From assembly GCF_004006175.1 (NCBI RefSeq), contig NZ_CP033220.1:62001-126000 (forward strand): a stretch of DNA of 64,000 nt, given 5' to 3'. Shown here one piece after another: positions 19,462 to 29,482 of this stretch (position 1 is the first letter of the stretch; the number at the start of each line of letters is the position of its first letter). A program made the position numbers and the translations under genes. This DNA comes from Parasedimentitalea marina (GTDB lineage: Bacteria > Pseudomonadota > Alphaproteobacteria > Rhodobacterales > Rhodobacteraceae). Below the pieces are notes generated by a model. The model searched no databases. It saw nothing but the letters and a program-made list of their open reading frames with translations, and was not told the DNA's origin.

Positions 19462-20787
19462 GTGCGTCGTTTTTTTAGAACAGCTCTTATTCAAAGGTTT
19501 ATTCAAAGCTGCCGGGAGGAGGGGCTGCGGTCAGCCGCACGCAAGGCCCGGATCTATATTGCGATGCGTCTCCGGGGCCTTGCCCCTTCTGGGACTGCCG
19601 CGCTGGGTCATGATACTGCCATGCACCGAGATCACATGTACCTTGGCAAGGTCTGGCAAACCCTGGCCCAAAAGGAGGCCTTTCACATTTCCCCGGCGCC
19701 GGCGGTTCTGCGGCAACGCCGCAAAATTGCGCTGATTGCAGATATGAACCTGCCCCAGTGCCGCAAATACCGGGTCGAACAGCTGGCGGGTTTCTGGGAG
19801 ACCCAAGGGGTAGATGTCGGCTATGCCCATTACCAGGACGTACCGCGCTGCGTCTCAGTCCTGCAGGATGCCACGCATCTGATGGAATACCGGCTGCAAA
19901 ACACACCCGTCACCTCGATGTATCGCTACGAAGCCCATCGGCTACGGCTGCCAATTCTGTATGATCTTGACGACCCATTGTTCTCGGTCTCTGCCTATGA
20001 GACCTATCAGAATATGTCAGCGCTGCCCGCCTCCATGAAGCTGCATTTTCTCTCCGAAGCGCCCCGTTACCTGGACATGATGAACGGGGCCGATCTGATT
20101 ACCGTTTCGACCCCCGGGATGGCGCAACACACGCGACTTTACACAAGACGTCCTGTCCATATCCGCCGCAACTTTGCCGATGCGCTCACCCTGGAAGCTG
20201 GCGCTCAGGCCCAGGCCGCCGCAGGCGCCGCCAAAAGGCAGGACGGTGTCTTCCGCTTGGCCTTTGCCAGCGGGTCGCAGGGGCATGAGGCCGATTTTGC
20301 CATCATCCAAGAGCAGGTCTCTGCATTCCTCGCTGCTGCTCCCCAACGGCGATTGATGATCCTGGGCCATTTCGACACGGATTTCCTACCCACAGACTTG
20401 CAAAAGCAAGTCGAAACACACCCGTTCACCACCTATGCGCGCTATCTTGAAACATTGGCCCTGGCGGATTGCGCCATCATGCCGCTGGCAAATGATATCT
20501 TTAACAGCTGCAAATCCGCCGTGCGGGTCATTGATGCTGCCTCGGTCGGGGTCCCCTCGATTGCTGGTACGGTCAGCGATATGGCGCATGTGATCCGCGC
20601 AGGGGAAACCGGCCTGATTGCAGATGAGCCTGAGGCCTGGACCACCGCATTTGAGCAGCTGGCGCGCGATCCCGACACAGCCCGAAAGATGGGCAATGCA
20701 GCCCGCGCTGATCTTGAAACCCGCTGGTCTGGTCAACCCGAAGACCACATTATTTCCCCCGAAATTTTACACTGGGTCAAGGGATGA
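19462..20787 (+). CDS. Glycosyltransferase, GT-B type
   Basis: A 441-residue protein starting at the GTG at 19462 with AGGA 7 nt upstream. The N-half (RKIALIADMNLPQCRKYRVEQL, YDLDDPLFS) and C-half (FRLAFASGSQGHEADFAIIQEQ, LMILGHFD, SCKSAVRVIDAASVGVPSIAG, GETGLIADEPEAWTTAFEQL) match GT-B enzymes of the GT4-like clan that occur in capsule and O-antigen loci. There is no signal or membrane segment. It overlaps the next glycosyltransferase by ATGA, so the two are probably coupled, and is divergent from the 18384 gene. Confidence 0.8.
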   Translation: MRRFFRTALIQRFIQSCREEGLRSAARKARIYIAMRLRGLAPSGTAALGHDTAMHRDHMYLGKVWQTLAQKEAFHISPAPAVLRQRRKIALIADMNLPQCRKYRVEQLAGFWETQGVDVGYAHYQDVPRCVSVLQDATHLMEYRLQNTPVTSMYRYEAHRLRLPILYDLDDPLFSVSAYETYQNMSALPASMKLHFLSEAPRYLDMMNGADLITVSTPGMAQHTRLYTRRPVHIRRNFADALTLEAGAQAQAAAGAAKRQDGVFRLAFASGSQGHEADFAIIQEQVSAFLAAAPQRRLMILGHFDTDFLPTDLQKQVETHPFTTYARYLETLALADCAIMPLANDIFNSCKSAVRVIDAASVGVPSIAGTVSDMAHVIRAGETGLIADEPEAWTTAFEQLARDPDTARKMGNAARADLETRWSGQPEDHIISPEILHWVKG

Positions 20788-21995
20788 AAGACATGCACAT
20801 CCTGCTCGCCAATGTCTTCTTTGCCCCTTTCACCTATGGCGGCGCAACCATTGTAGCTGAAGAGGTCGCCCAGGCTCTTGTTCATCAGACCGGCTGCCGC
20901 GTTTCGGTGGTCTCGGTCACCTTCGGGCAGGGACTTGCCCCCTATACGCTGACAAAATCTGAAAAGAACGGCATCGCCAATTACCTCATCCATATCGATC
21001 AGAACCGCTCCTATGCAGAGCTCTATGACAATCCGCAGATAACGGCCCTGTTCGGACAGTTGATAGACCAGCTACAACCCGATGTCCTACACGCCCATTG
21101 CCTGCAGGATATCGGCGCAGGCGTCCTTCAGACAGCCAAGGCCCGCGGTCTCCCTGTTGTTCTGAGCGTGCATGATTTCTGGTGGATCTGCGATCGGCAA
21201 TTCATGATCCGGGTCAACCAACGGTACTGCGGCCAGGATCCGGTGCGCATTGAGAACTGTCGCTCCTGTGCAGAGAATTTCTCTGCAGCCCGCACCCGTT
21301 TTGACTATCTGGCGGCCCAGGCCGCCTATGCCGATGTCATTACATACCCCAGCCAGTTCGCCCTGAACCTGAGCGAGGCCTCTGGCTTTGGTCCTGGCAA
21401 GGGTGTGGTGTGGAGCAATGGCGTCAACATGCCGAAGGCTGATTTCAAAGACCGCCAGGCCGCGCGGCGCGAAAAAGACCCAAGGCTGGTTTTTGGATTT
21501 GTCGGGGGGCCCTCACAAATCAAAGGCTGGCCACTGATCCGTGAGGCCTTTACGGGGTTGCCACACAGTCATTTCGCCGGGCTTGTGGTCGATGGCAGTC
21601 TGGATGGCAGTTGGTGGAAGGGCCGCACTCTAAAGGCCCTATCCGGCAACTGGCAGATACACCCCAGGTTCTCACAGTCGGACATGGATGATTTCTACTC
21701 AAAAATAGATGTTTTACTGTTCACCTCTCAATGGAAAGAAACCTTTGGGCTTGCCATCCGCGAGGCTTTGGCCCGCGGTATCCGGGTCATCCAGACGGAC
21801 AGTGGCGGTACGGTCGAACATGGCAGCATTCCAGCTCATAAGCTGATCCCAATCGGAGCCCCCAGCACCGAATTGCGTCAACAGATTATTGAAGTTCTCG
21901 ACGAGAAACCCACCGCAACCCCATCGATACCCGTCACCAGCTTCTCTGATCAAGCACGGCAGCTCTCAAGCATTCTGAATGATCTCGTGCCATAG
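20784..21995 (+). CDS. Glycosyltransferase family 4 protein
   Basis: A 403-residue protein. HILLANVFFAPFTYGGATIVAEEVA is the N-terminal GT4 donor-cleft loop, DVLHAHCLQDIGAGVL contains the conserved His, and SQWKETFGLAIREALARGI is the E-x7-E nucleotide-sugar motif. VSVHDFWWICDR and a four-Cys patch at about 150-172 (ICDR, RYC, NCRSCAE) match a GT4 subgroup with a short Cys cluster. The frame is intact. Start overlaps the previous stop by ATGA. Its product is likely a cytoplasmic enzyme extending the lipid-linked glycan. Confidence 0.86.
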   Translation: MKDMHILLANVFFAPFTYGGATIVAEEVAQALVHQTGCRVSVVSVTFGQGLAPYTLTKSEKNGIANYLIHIDQNRSYAELYDNPQITALFGQLIDQLQPDVLHAHCLQDIGAGVLQTAKARGLPVVLSVHDFWWICDRQFMIRVNQRYCGQDPVRIENCRSCAENFSAARTRFDYLAAQAAYADVITYPSQFALNLSEASGFGPGKGVVWSNGVNMPKADFKDRQAARREKDPRLVFGFVGGPSQIKGWPLIREAFTGLPHSHFAGLVVDGSLDGSWWKGRTLKALSGNWQIHPRFSQSDMDDFYSKIDVLLFTSQWKETFGLAIREALARGIRVIQTDSGGTVEHGSIPAHKLIPIGAPSTELRQQIIEVLDEKPTATPSIPVTSFSDQARQLSSILNDLVP

Positions 21996-22071
21996 GGTCT
22001 TGGTGTATTTAACATAACCCCTATTATGGGTGCGCGCATTGTGACAGGGTGCGCGCTACTTCCAACTGCAA

Positions 22072-22106
22072 CTCTTGTTAGGAAACAGTAGCTTATCTAA
22101 CAAGAG
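22072..22106. repeat. Inverted repeat with 10-bp arms
   Basis: CTCTTGTTAG (22072-22081) and CTAACAAGAG (22097-22106) are perfect arms with a 15-nt spacer. They lie in the 250-bp non-coding stretch between convergent genes (21996-22245). No T-run follows, so it is not a standard terminator. The rest of this stretch holds only the terminator at 22180. Confidence 0.45.
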
Positions 22107-22179
22107 GAATCGGTATGGGGCCGTTTATAGCCAAGTGGCCCCGCATTCGGCGCATCACTGCCTATAGGTGACGCCAAAC

Positions 22180-22203
22180 GGAAAAACGGGCCCAACGGGC
22201 CCG
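22180..22203 (-). terminator. Rho-independent terminator for the YjbE-like gene
   Basis: On the minus strand CGGGCCC-GTT-GGGCCCG is a perfect 7-bp GC stem with a 3-nt loop, followed directly by TTTTTCC. It lies 43 bp past the stop of the gene at 22246. Confidence 0.78.
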
Positions 22204-22245
22204 CTATCTCAAAACCACAGACCCATAGGCCTGCCTTACCAAGTC

Positions 22246-22452
22246 TTAGTTGGTTGTGGTTGTGGTTGTGGTGCCCGATTCGTCATCGTCATTGACGATG
22301 ACGCCAACGACAACCACAGTCGTAACGACAGCAGCCGTGGTGCCAACGGTCAGGCCGGTCTGACCCAGAAAGATTGGGGTTTCTTCAACGACTTGTGCCG
22401 AGGCCGAAGTTGCGACAGCGGCAAGAAAAAATGCGGTAATGATCTGTTTCAT
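22246..22452 (-). CDS. Small secreted protein with Thr-rich tail, YjbE/GfcA-like
   Basis: 68 residues from the ATG at 22452, which has a clean GGAG site 8 nt upstream. A signal peptide, MKQIITAFFLAAVATSASAQ, is followed by a Gly/Val/Thr-rich segment (TTAAVVTTVVVVGVIV) and an acidic, poly-Thr tail, NDDDESGTTTTTTTN. E. coli YjbE and GfcA are small exported proteins with the same plan and Thr-rich C-termini, encoded beside YjbF/YjbH. Here the neighbours are YjbF- and YjbH-like genes, so I call it a YjbE-like element by composition and position, since alignment across such low-complexity sequence means little. A longer start at 22512 has no ribosome site. Confidence 0.7.
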   Translation of the reverse strand: MKQIITAFFLAAVATSASAQVVEETPIFLGQTGLTVGTTAAVVTTVVVVGVIVNDDDESGTTTTTTTN

Positions 22453-22587
22453 AATCCAAACTCCATTGGAATGCTCTGGGCTAATGTTAAGCCAGTTCAG
22501 GTTATAGTTCAACGCAGGTTTTTCGCGCCTATTGGTTGAAATTTAGTTTTTATGTCTCCGTTGCCGAAAATCAGCAGATATTGACCT

Positions 22588-23286
22588 TCAGAGGGTCAAT
22601 TGCCGGATCCGCAGATACCCTATGGTGGGACCGGCCCATTGGCGCGACTGCCACAGACGCCCCGAGACCGAATCAACCCAATAATCATTCACCACCACGC
22701 CAGCCTCGGCGCCCTCACCGCCTTCGCACCGCTGCTGCAGATGCCGGGTGGCATAGCTGAGCGCGATAATCTCTATCGTCTCGGCACCCAGATCCTGCAA
22801 GTCACAGGCCAGGTTGAGGCTGCGGGATTCATTGTCCAGCCCGCGAATATGATAGCTCCGCGCCCCCCCGCGCTGCGGTCCACTGGCACCATTTCCAACC
22901 AGCGCCGAGGCCGATAGCAGATCATCGCCAAGACCGCGGGTGGCAATCAATACACCATTGCGCAGCGCCAGAGTGACATTGTCATCGGTGCGCCAGACCA
23001 CGATCTGGCCGGGCTCGCCATCGCGACGCACCGCCTCTTGGCGCAGATAGGCCAGCAGATCGTGGCGCTCTAGCGTCACCTCGATATAGGGGCTTTTGAC
23101 AGTGTCGAGCTGAGCTCGGGTCGGCGGCGGACGCACCTCCTCAGAGCGGTTGCGCAGAGCGGCGACCTTCTGCCCCACGGCCTGCGCCACCTCAACCTCA
23201 AGCGGGGCTTTCTCTGGTCCCCGGCTACAACCGCCAACCAGGATCATGACGCTCAGCGCCGTCAGTCTTGCCAGATGCAATCTCAT
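22588..23286 (-). CDS. yjbF: YjbF/GfcB-family polysaccharide lipoprotein
   Basis: 232 residues from the ATG at 23286. It begins with a lipoprotein signal, LTALSVMILVGGC (Cys at 19), then a beta-rich domain. Characteristic pieces are YIEVTLERHDLLAYL, GQIVVWRTDDNVTLALRNGVLIATRGLG and the ending WVDSVSGRLWQSRQWAGPTIGYLRIRQL, which match the YjbF family of exopolysaccharide and group 4 capsule systems. It is an outer-membrane lipoprotein, probably acting in periplasmic passage of the glycan. The start overlaps the yjbH stop by ATGA, so the pair is coupled. Confidence 0.87.
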   Translation of the reverse strand: MRLHLARLTALSVMILVGGCSRGPEKAPLEVEVAQAVGQKVAALRNRSEEVRPPPTRAQLDTVKSPYIEVTLERHDLLAYLRQEAVRRDGEPGQIVVWRTDDNVTLALRNGVLIATRGLGDDLLSASALVGNGASGPQRGGARSYHIRGLDNESRSLNLACDLQDLGAETIEIIALSYATRHLQQRCEGGEGAEAGVVVNDYWVDSVSGRLWQSRQWAGPTIGYLRIRQLTL

Positions 23287-25498
23287 TCCCAAAACGTTGC
23301 CCCTTGCTGTTCCAGGCTGGCGCGATGCGCATCGCGGATTTTTCCATAAAGCCGTCCCGGCACCACCACCCGTTGCCCCCCATCGCGCTGCACCGGACGT
23401 ATGGTCGTGCCAAAGGCGTTGCGGCTGGGGCGTCCCAGCATCCAATCCAGCGGAATCCGGAAGCGAAAGCCCTTGTCAAACGAGCCTTCGCCGAAATCTT
23501 CCGCCGAGACATCGGTCTTGGTGAAAAAGCCGCCCACCGACCAGCCATTGGCGAACACCCGATCAATACTGAAGGTGGCGCCATAGTCGCCGGCCAGATA
23601 CCGGCCCACATCGACCTGCGCGTGAAAGCCATTGTTCAGTTGGTAATAGGCCGAGGCATGTCCGGTAAACGTTTTATAGTCGCGAAAGCCCAGGCGCTGA
23701 TCGAAGTCACGCTGAATGACATAGTTGCCCTCGACCCCCAGCGCCAAGCGGCTCGACACCGGCTTCCACAGCAGTTCACTCGAGACGCCGCCATACATGC
23801 TCTCAAAATAGCCAACCGTGGCGCGGGCATAGAGATTTTCGCCCGGTTTCCAGCTGCGCGCCAGATAAAGGTTCTCCAGGGTGGTGCCAAACTGCGCATA
23901 TTCCACCTGATCGGTGCGCACATGCGGCAAGGCAGAATTCGAGGCGCGCCCGTCTTTGACATTGCCGGCCAGGCGTTGACGGATGGCACCGGCAAAGATC
24001 CAGCCCGGCGCCGGCGCGTAGCTGGCGGCGAAATCAAGACCGACATCCAGCCGGAACGGGCGATCCGGATCGAAATAGGCCGGTGCCGAATAGGGGCTGA
24101 TCGAGGTCGCGAAGGCCGGATAAAGATCACCCGATTGCAGCGCCTGATCGGACATCGGGCGCGCGTCGGTGAAACCGGTCACCGCCAATATCGCCGCGGT
24201 GCTATCGGGGGCAAATTCCAGCGCCTCTAGGTCTGAACGCCGCAGCACCGTGGAGGACAGGCCCATACCGGTGCGCACAGGCACCAGTCGAAAGGTCTCG
24301 ACCGAGGCTAGCAGAGCCCGCGATGCCGCCCGCGCAGCGCGACCCACCGCCAGCATATAGGAGCGGTAGCGGGTATTGCGGAACCGTATTTCGGCGCTGG
24401 TCCCATTGATATCCAGGCTTTCCAGAATCAGTCCATCTTGGCGCAGCGCTTCGGCAAGCTGGTCACGGATCTTCAGCACCGTGGCCTCGCTTCTGGCCCA
24501 GTCTTGGCTCCAGTCGCTCGGGTCCGGTGCCCAATTGCTGCGGGGCGACACGGGTATCGGCGCGGGCACCATCATCGGAGTTGGCGAGTATTTCGGGTTC
24601 AGCTGGAACTGCGCGCTCAGCCCGATTTCCGAGCCATAGAGGTAATAGAGGCCCAGCCGGGTGCGAGGCGTCCACTCGTATTCTACCCCAAAGTTGAGAG
24701 AGGACTCGCGTTCAAAAACATCCGGCCCGCCGGTTTCTGTTACATAGGCATCCGAGGAATATTCCGCCTTTAGCCCCCAGCGGTCATCAACCTGCCATTC
24801 AAGACCTGCAAAAGGGGCGAAATCGCCGCGAAACCACTGGTCAATAGACAGCTCGCCACCTGAAGATCCAGCAACAAAGCCAGGCCGCACTCCACCGATA
24901 TTGCCAATTGCCCCGTGGGTGGCCAGTCTCCCCCAGCCCAGCCCTGCCGTCACCTTCAGCCGTCCGGGTCCCCCCCGCGCCGTCAGCGCAGGTGTATCAA
25001 AGCCCTTGGTCGCAACAATATATTCGCTCGCATAGATGCCGGTGCCGGCAAAATCCTGCAGCCCCACCGTCACAGCAGGACGCCAGCGTCCCTCTCTCCA
25101 GAGGCGGGCCCGCACATCAAAGCCGCGGTCGTAATAGGTGTTAAAGCCGTCAATCGGAGTTCCGTTGGTCTGGATACCATTGTAGCGAAAGGTGGCCGAG
25201 AGCCAGGGCAGTGCCTGGAATGTCATATTGTAGCGGCTTTGGCCTGCAAACCAGGACACAGTGGTGTTCCATTGACCATCGGGCTGCATTTCAGCACTGG
25301 GCATATCAATCAGCCCGGAGGTGCCGTAGAAATTCAGGCTCGGCGCCGGAATGCGTTTGAAGCGCGGCGCCTCCTCAGCGCTGGCGGTACTTTGAGTAGC
25401 AAAGGCTCCGATTGCGCCAAAGCCGGCGCCGCCCCTATACAGGTCACCGCAGCAATCCAGCCCGCAAGCGCCAACCGCGCGGAAAATTTCGAAATCAT
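23283..25498 (-). CDS. yjbH: YjbH-family exopolysaccharide outer-membrane protein (one frameshift)
   Basis: About 738 residues. A signal peptide (MISKFSARLALAGWIAAVTCIGAAPALAQ) is in one frame. The mature protein (FYGTSGLIDMPSAEM onward) is in the next, joined if one base is restored near 25400-25440. PSAEMQPDGQW...SRYNMTFQ is the YjbH (DUF940) N-terminal block. The alternating beta pattern and final strands (GDYGATFSIDRVFANGWSVGGFFTKT) indicate an outer-membrane barrel. YjbH/GfcD-type proteins are proposed to let glycans cross or anchor at the outer membrane. It forms a coupled unit with yjbF. No YjbG/GfcC gene lies between or beside them. Confidence 0.87.
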
Positions 25499-25577
25499 AT
25501 TCACCGGGGAATCCACTGCCCTTACTGCCATACGCTGCATACCGTTAAAGCATGAAAGAGACAAACATTTCAATGGA

Positions 25578-27453
25578 TCAGGAGGTCTTTCGCGCCCCGA
25601 TCGTGTCTTCTCCGCCGCCCTCGATCCAGCGAGCGATCAAAGTTCGAACCCCCACTTCATCACCGCTGGCCACCGCCTGGCGCAGTTCTCGCATCAGGGC
25701 TGCCACCTCAATTTCCGACAGCACCGCCTCTCGGGCGCAGAAAATCTTGGGGTTGTGGGTCGGGGTCAGGTTGGCGCTCAGCGTCAGCTCTTCTTCCATC
25801 TTCTCACCTGGCCTGAGGCCAATGATTTCGATCGCGATGTCCCCATCCGGGTGTCTTCATCCCGCAGGCTATAGCCTGCGCTTTCGATCACTTGGCGCGC
25901 CAAATGCAGGATAGAAACCGGCTTACCCATATCCAGGACAAAGACCTCACCGCCCTGGGCTTCGGCACCAGCCTGCAACACCAGTTGCACTGCCTCGTGG
26001 GTGGTCATGAAATAGCGTTTGACCCGCGGGTCGGTCACCGTCACCGGCCCGCCCCGGCTGATCTGATCCTGAAACAGCGGCACCACAGAGCCGGAGGACC
26101 CCAGCACATTGCCAAAACGCACCATGGTGAAGATGGTCCTGGAATTGCGCGAAGCCAGATCCTGCACAATAAGTTCCGCCATGCGCTTGGAGGCCCCCAT
26201 CACATTGGTCGGGCGCACCGCTTTGTCCGAGGAAATCAGAATAAAGCGCTCCACGCCCGCACGGGCGGAAAGCCGCGCCAGTGTCTGGGTGCCAAAGGCA
26301 TTGTTGGCCAGCCCAGGCAGGGGATTGGCCTCGACCAGGGGCACATGTTTATAGGCGGCCGCATGCAGGACCACCTGGATCTGATGCCGCTCCAGCACCA
26401 TACGGACCTGACGTGGGTCAGTCACCGACCCCAGCACTGGCACCACCTCAACTCCAAGTTCCTGGCCCAGTGGGAACAATTCCTGATGGATAGTATAAAG
26501 CGCCAGCTCGGAGAGCTCGTAGAGCACCAGTTTGGTGGGATGACAGGCCAGGACCTGACGGCAAAGTTCGGACCCGATCGATCCCCCAGCCCCCGAGACC
26601 AGCACCACCCGATCCTGATAAGACTGGCTGGCCGCATTCAAGGGCACATCCCGCGTATCCCGCCCCAGGAAACTCTGCGCTGAAGCGGGTGTCAGCTTGT
26701 CTACCAGCGCCTCTTCGCCAATCAGTTGGGCAAAGGAAGGCAACACCTGAACCTCTAGGTCCAGCGCCTGCAGGCGACGGGTGATCTGAGCCTGTTTTGC
26801 GACGCTTTGCGACGGCATTGCCAAGAGCACCCGTCTGATTCCACGGTTGGCGACGATCTCGGCGATATCCGTCGGCGTGTGGACCGGCAGCCCCAGCAGG
26901 GTCGCCCCCTGCAAAGAGGTATTGTCATCGACAAAGGCCACCGGATCGATGCCATCATGGGATTTCAGCGCCTGGGCCAGTTGCGTGCCCGTAGCACCGG
27001 CGCCATAAATCAGCACCCGGCAGCGCGGCTGCATCCGGCGATAAATCACCAACGTCAGCTGCAGCATGATCGCCCGCGCCAGCGCCATAGAGACGAAATA
27101 GAATAACCCAAAGACCACATAGGTGCCCGGCGGCAAATCCGGCCCCACCATATAGGTGAGCAGGGCCAGAACCGTCGCCGTCAACACAGCCACCAGCGCC
27201 GTCAGCATCATTGCGTGACGCTCATAAGCGTTGAGTTTAACCCGGTACAATCCCAACCAGACCGAGGTTCCCGCCGTCACCAGAACCGCGTAGGGCAGGA
27301 CAGGCACCATCAGGGCCAGGGTCTGCAGCGCTGGATCTGGCAGGGGTTGTACCACAAAGGTAAAAACAGTGCCAAAGGACAAAGCAGCGCATCCAGCGTC
27401 AGAAAGACATAGGATTTTTGTTTTCTCGAAAGCCGACTGATTAAATCAAACAT
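25578..27453 (-). CDS. Membrane-bound nucleotide-sugar dehydratase, CapD/WbpM type (two frameshifts)
   Basis: About 625 residues. Four N-terminal membrane segments (for example TALVAVLTATVLALLTYMV) lead to a CoA-binding-like Rossmann region (RVLIYGAGATGTQLAQAL), then the catalytic SDR domain: VSGAGGSIGSELCRQV and SSDKAVRPTNVMGASKRMAE. The Ser-Met-Lys triad replaces Ser-Tyr-Lys, as in WbpM-type 4,6-dehydratases acting on UDP-GlcNAc. One missing T near 27365 hides the first 32 residues (MFDLISRLSRKQKSYVF...). One missing C near 25840 cuts off the last 85 residues, which include IIGLRPGEKMEEEL. It probably makes a UDP-4-keto-6-deoxy sugar for the polysaccharide. Confidence 0.9.
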
Positions 27454-27819
27454 ATCCTGTGCCCCGGCACTCAACTACTTCTACTTCACTTATTCACCGC
27501 GTTATCGCCCGCCAACCCTGCAAAAATCAGGCGCATGCCTATCGCATCAAGCCCCGGAAAATACTGGGCCTGCGCATAATCGGTATAAAAAGTGCCATGA
27601 CCCAAGACCTCGTGACCATCGCACATTTAGAGTTTCAAAATTTATTTGAGTCTCAGTATTACTCACTTCCGTTTCCTAACACAAATATAAGCTTAGCGAA
27701 AACCCGCCGTTTCTTCTAAAACCGAAAACGCACAAATTTGTATCCTTTCGCCCCCAAAAAGCCCGGCCAGAAAGCAGGAGAGACCCGCCCCGCCATTGCG
27801 GCCGCCTCGTCCCTCCGGT
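27454..27819. other. 366-bp AT-rich non-coding gap, likely promoter region
   Basis: No credible gene. The stretch at 27580-27740 is clearly more AT-rich than its surroundings. Because it lies directly upstream of the CapD-type gene (minus strand) and downstream of the sugar-transferase gene, it probably holds the CapD promoter. I could not find a convincing -35/-10 pair, nor a terminator for the 28.4 kb unit. Confidence 0.4.
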
Positions 27820-28431
27820 TCAGGAGCGCCGAAAGATATTGCCGATGGTCTGAAACACCAGATCAAGATCGAAGCACATGCTTTGGTGCCGCTGATAGAT
27901 CAGATCCAGGCGCGCCTTGGCCGGAATGCAGATCCGGGAATAGACCGCATCGGTTGCCTTGGCACTGGCGCAGCGCCGCAGCAGCGCCGCCTCATGTTTG
28001 TGATAGACGATCGAGCCCAGGCCGGTGACACCGGGGCGCGATTTCAGCACCGCCTCGTAGATCTCCGGATAGGCTTCGACATATTGACGCAGTGGCGGAC
28101 GCGGCCCCACAAAGGAGAGATCGCCCCTGAGGATATTCCACAGCTGTGGGAATTCATCCAACCGCTTAGAGCGCAGCCAGGCGCCGGTCTTGGTGATGCG
28201 CGCCGTCTTGTCGCCGCCCGAGACCCCGGTATCGCCCTCCACCACCGTCATCGTCCTGAGTTTCCACAAGCGGAAGCCGCGGGTTGGCGTGGTCATGCGT
28301 TCTGCCAGGTAGAACACCGGCCGACCCTCTTTCAGCAACAGCCACAAAAGCAGAGCCAGCAGAATTGGCCCCAGAATAACGATCAGCAGCGTGACGAAGA
28401 AAAGATCAAAAAATCGTTTGCGCCAGGTCAT
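27820..28431 (-). CDS. Priming sugar-phosphate transferase (WbaP/WcaJ/ExoY-like)
   Basis: 203 residues, intact. One membrane helix (FFVTLLIVILGPILLALLLWLLL, 10-32), then the bacterial sugar transferase domain: FRLWKLRTMTV, RITKTGAWLRSKRLDEFPQLWNILRGDLSFVGPRPP and SRPGVTGLGSI. These contain the Asp-Glu catalytic pair and the PRP motif. It starts polysaccharide repeat synthesis by moving a sugar-1-phosphate to undecaprenyl phosphate at the inner membrane. The short, single-helix form fits ExoY/PglC-size enzymes. It overlaps the next upstream gene by ATGA. Confidence 0.93.
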   Translation of the reverse strand: MTWRKRFFDLFFVTLLIVILGPILLALLLWLLLKEGRPVFYLAERMTTPTRGFRLWKLRTMTVVEGDTGVSGGDKTARITKTGAWLRSKRLDEFPQLWNILRGDLSFVGPRPPLRQYVEAYPEIYEAVLKSRPGVTGLGSIVYHKHEAALLRRCASAKATDAVYSRICIPAKARLDLIYQRHQSMCFDLDLVFQTIGNIFRRS

Positions 28432-29366
28432 GGGCGTTCAGAACCTTCCAAATGCAGGGCGTGAAAATCCGGTTCTAGTACGGCCCATTCCCTTGCCAGA
28501 CAAGCGGCATCCGCTGTGGCAGGCATATCTTTCTGTGAGAGGGCTTTCTGCAACAAGGTCAGGTCAAACGCCACCTCTGGAATGGCCCGCTCTGAGGCCG
28601 GTTGCAGCGCAAATTCCCGACCCGCCGCGCGCAACAGATCCCCCATGTCGATCGTCCCCGGCTGCGCCAGATTGACGATGGGCGGCAGACGCGGGGTCCG
28701 CAGCAGGGCTGCCAGAACCTGTGCCAGTGTGCGCACTCCGATATAACTGCGTCGCGGGCTCTGGCCGTTGGGAAAACAATCCAAAGAGAATCCCGGTCGC
28801 CAGCCGCCCAGAATAGCATCCAACCCGGCGATATTGCCGATGCGCAGGGCACAGACCGGCACGCCCAGCTCCTGCCCCCGCGCCAAAGCCTGCAACTCCA
28901 TGTCCCGTTTGGCTTGACCATAGGCATGGGTTGGCCGCACCGGCTCTTCTTCTCGCAACAGCCCCGAACCCGCGCCATAGACGGCGGCCGACGAGGCCAG
29001 AAACACCCTAGCTGCACCCTCGTCTCGCCCGGACCGGTCTGCCGCCTGAGCCGCAGCCTCAATCGCGGCCAGCGCCAGATGCGTATTGTCCGCAAGATCG
29101 GTGCCACGCCCGGGCACGACCCCGGCCAGGCAAAGCACCTGATCTGCCCCCTCCAGCGCCTGCATCAAACCATCAGGGTCCTGCAGCGGATCCAGTATCA
29201 CCCAATCTTCCTGCAGCCCCGCATCCGCCTGAGGCCTGCGCGCCTGCCAGCGGGTTTGCGCCTCTGCCGACAACATCCCGGGCCAGCACTGGCGTAGCAC
29301 CCAGCCAATCCCCCCCGAGGCCCCTAAAACCACCGTAACCTCTCTCACTGTGGCTGGAAAACCCAT
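28428..29366 (-). CDS. NAD-dependent epimerase/dehydratase (atypical SDR)
   Basis: 312 residues. The N-terminal nucleotide loop is VVLGASGGIGWVLRQC. VFLASSAAVYGAGSG supplies the Ser and YGQAKRDME the YxxxK pair. ALRIGNIAGLDAILGGW and RSYIGVRTLAQVLAALL follow UDP-glucose 4-epimerase-like proteins. It is coupled to the priming transferase gene by ATGA and lies divergent to wza, so it may supply the priming sugar or a reduced derivative. The substrate cannot be read from the sequence. Confidence 0.8.
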   Translation of the reverse strand: MGFPATVREVTVVLGASGGIGWVLRQCWPGMLSAEAQTRWQARRPQADAGLQEDWVILDPLQDPDGLMQALEGADQVLCLAGVVPGRGTDLADNTHLALAAIEAAAQAADRSGRDEGAARVFLASSAAVYGAGSGLLREEEPVRPTHAYGQAKRDMELQALARGQELGVPVCALRIGNIAGLDAILGGWRPGFSLDCFPNGQSPRRSYIGVRTLAQVLAALLRTPRLPPIVNLAQPGTIDMGDLLRAAGREFALQPASERAIPEVAFDLTLLQKALSQKDMPATADAACLAREWAVLEPDFHALHLEGSERP

Positions 29367-29482
29367 TTCTGGTTCCTGTTCCTGCTGAAGACACTACTGC
29401 TTGCGTCCTCTTGGTTGACGCACCGCCCAAGCCTAGTATCTTGCGGCTATCAAAAATCAAGATGTTTCCTGAAAGAGCCTCC

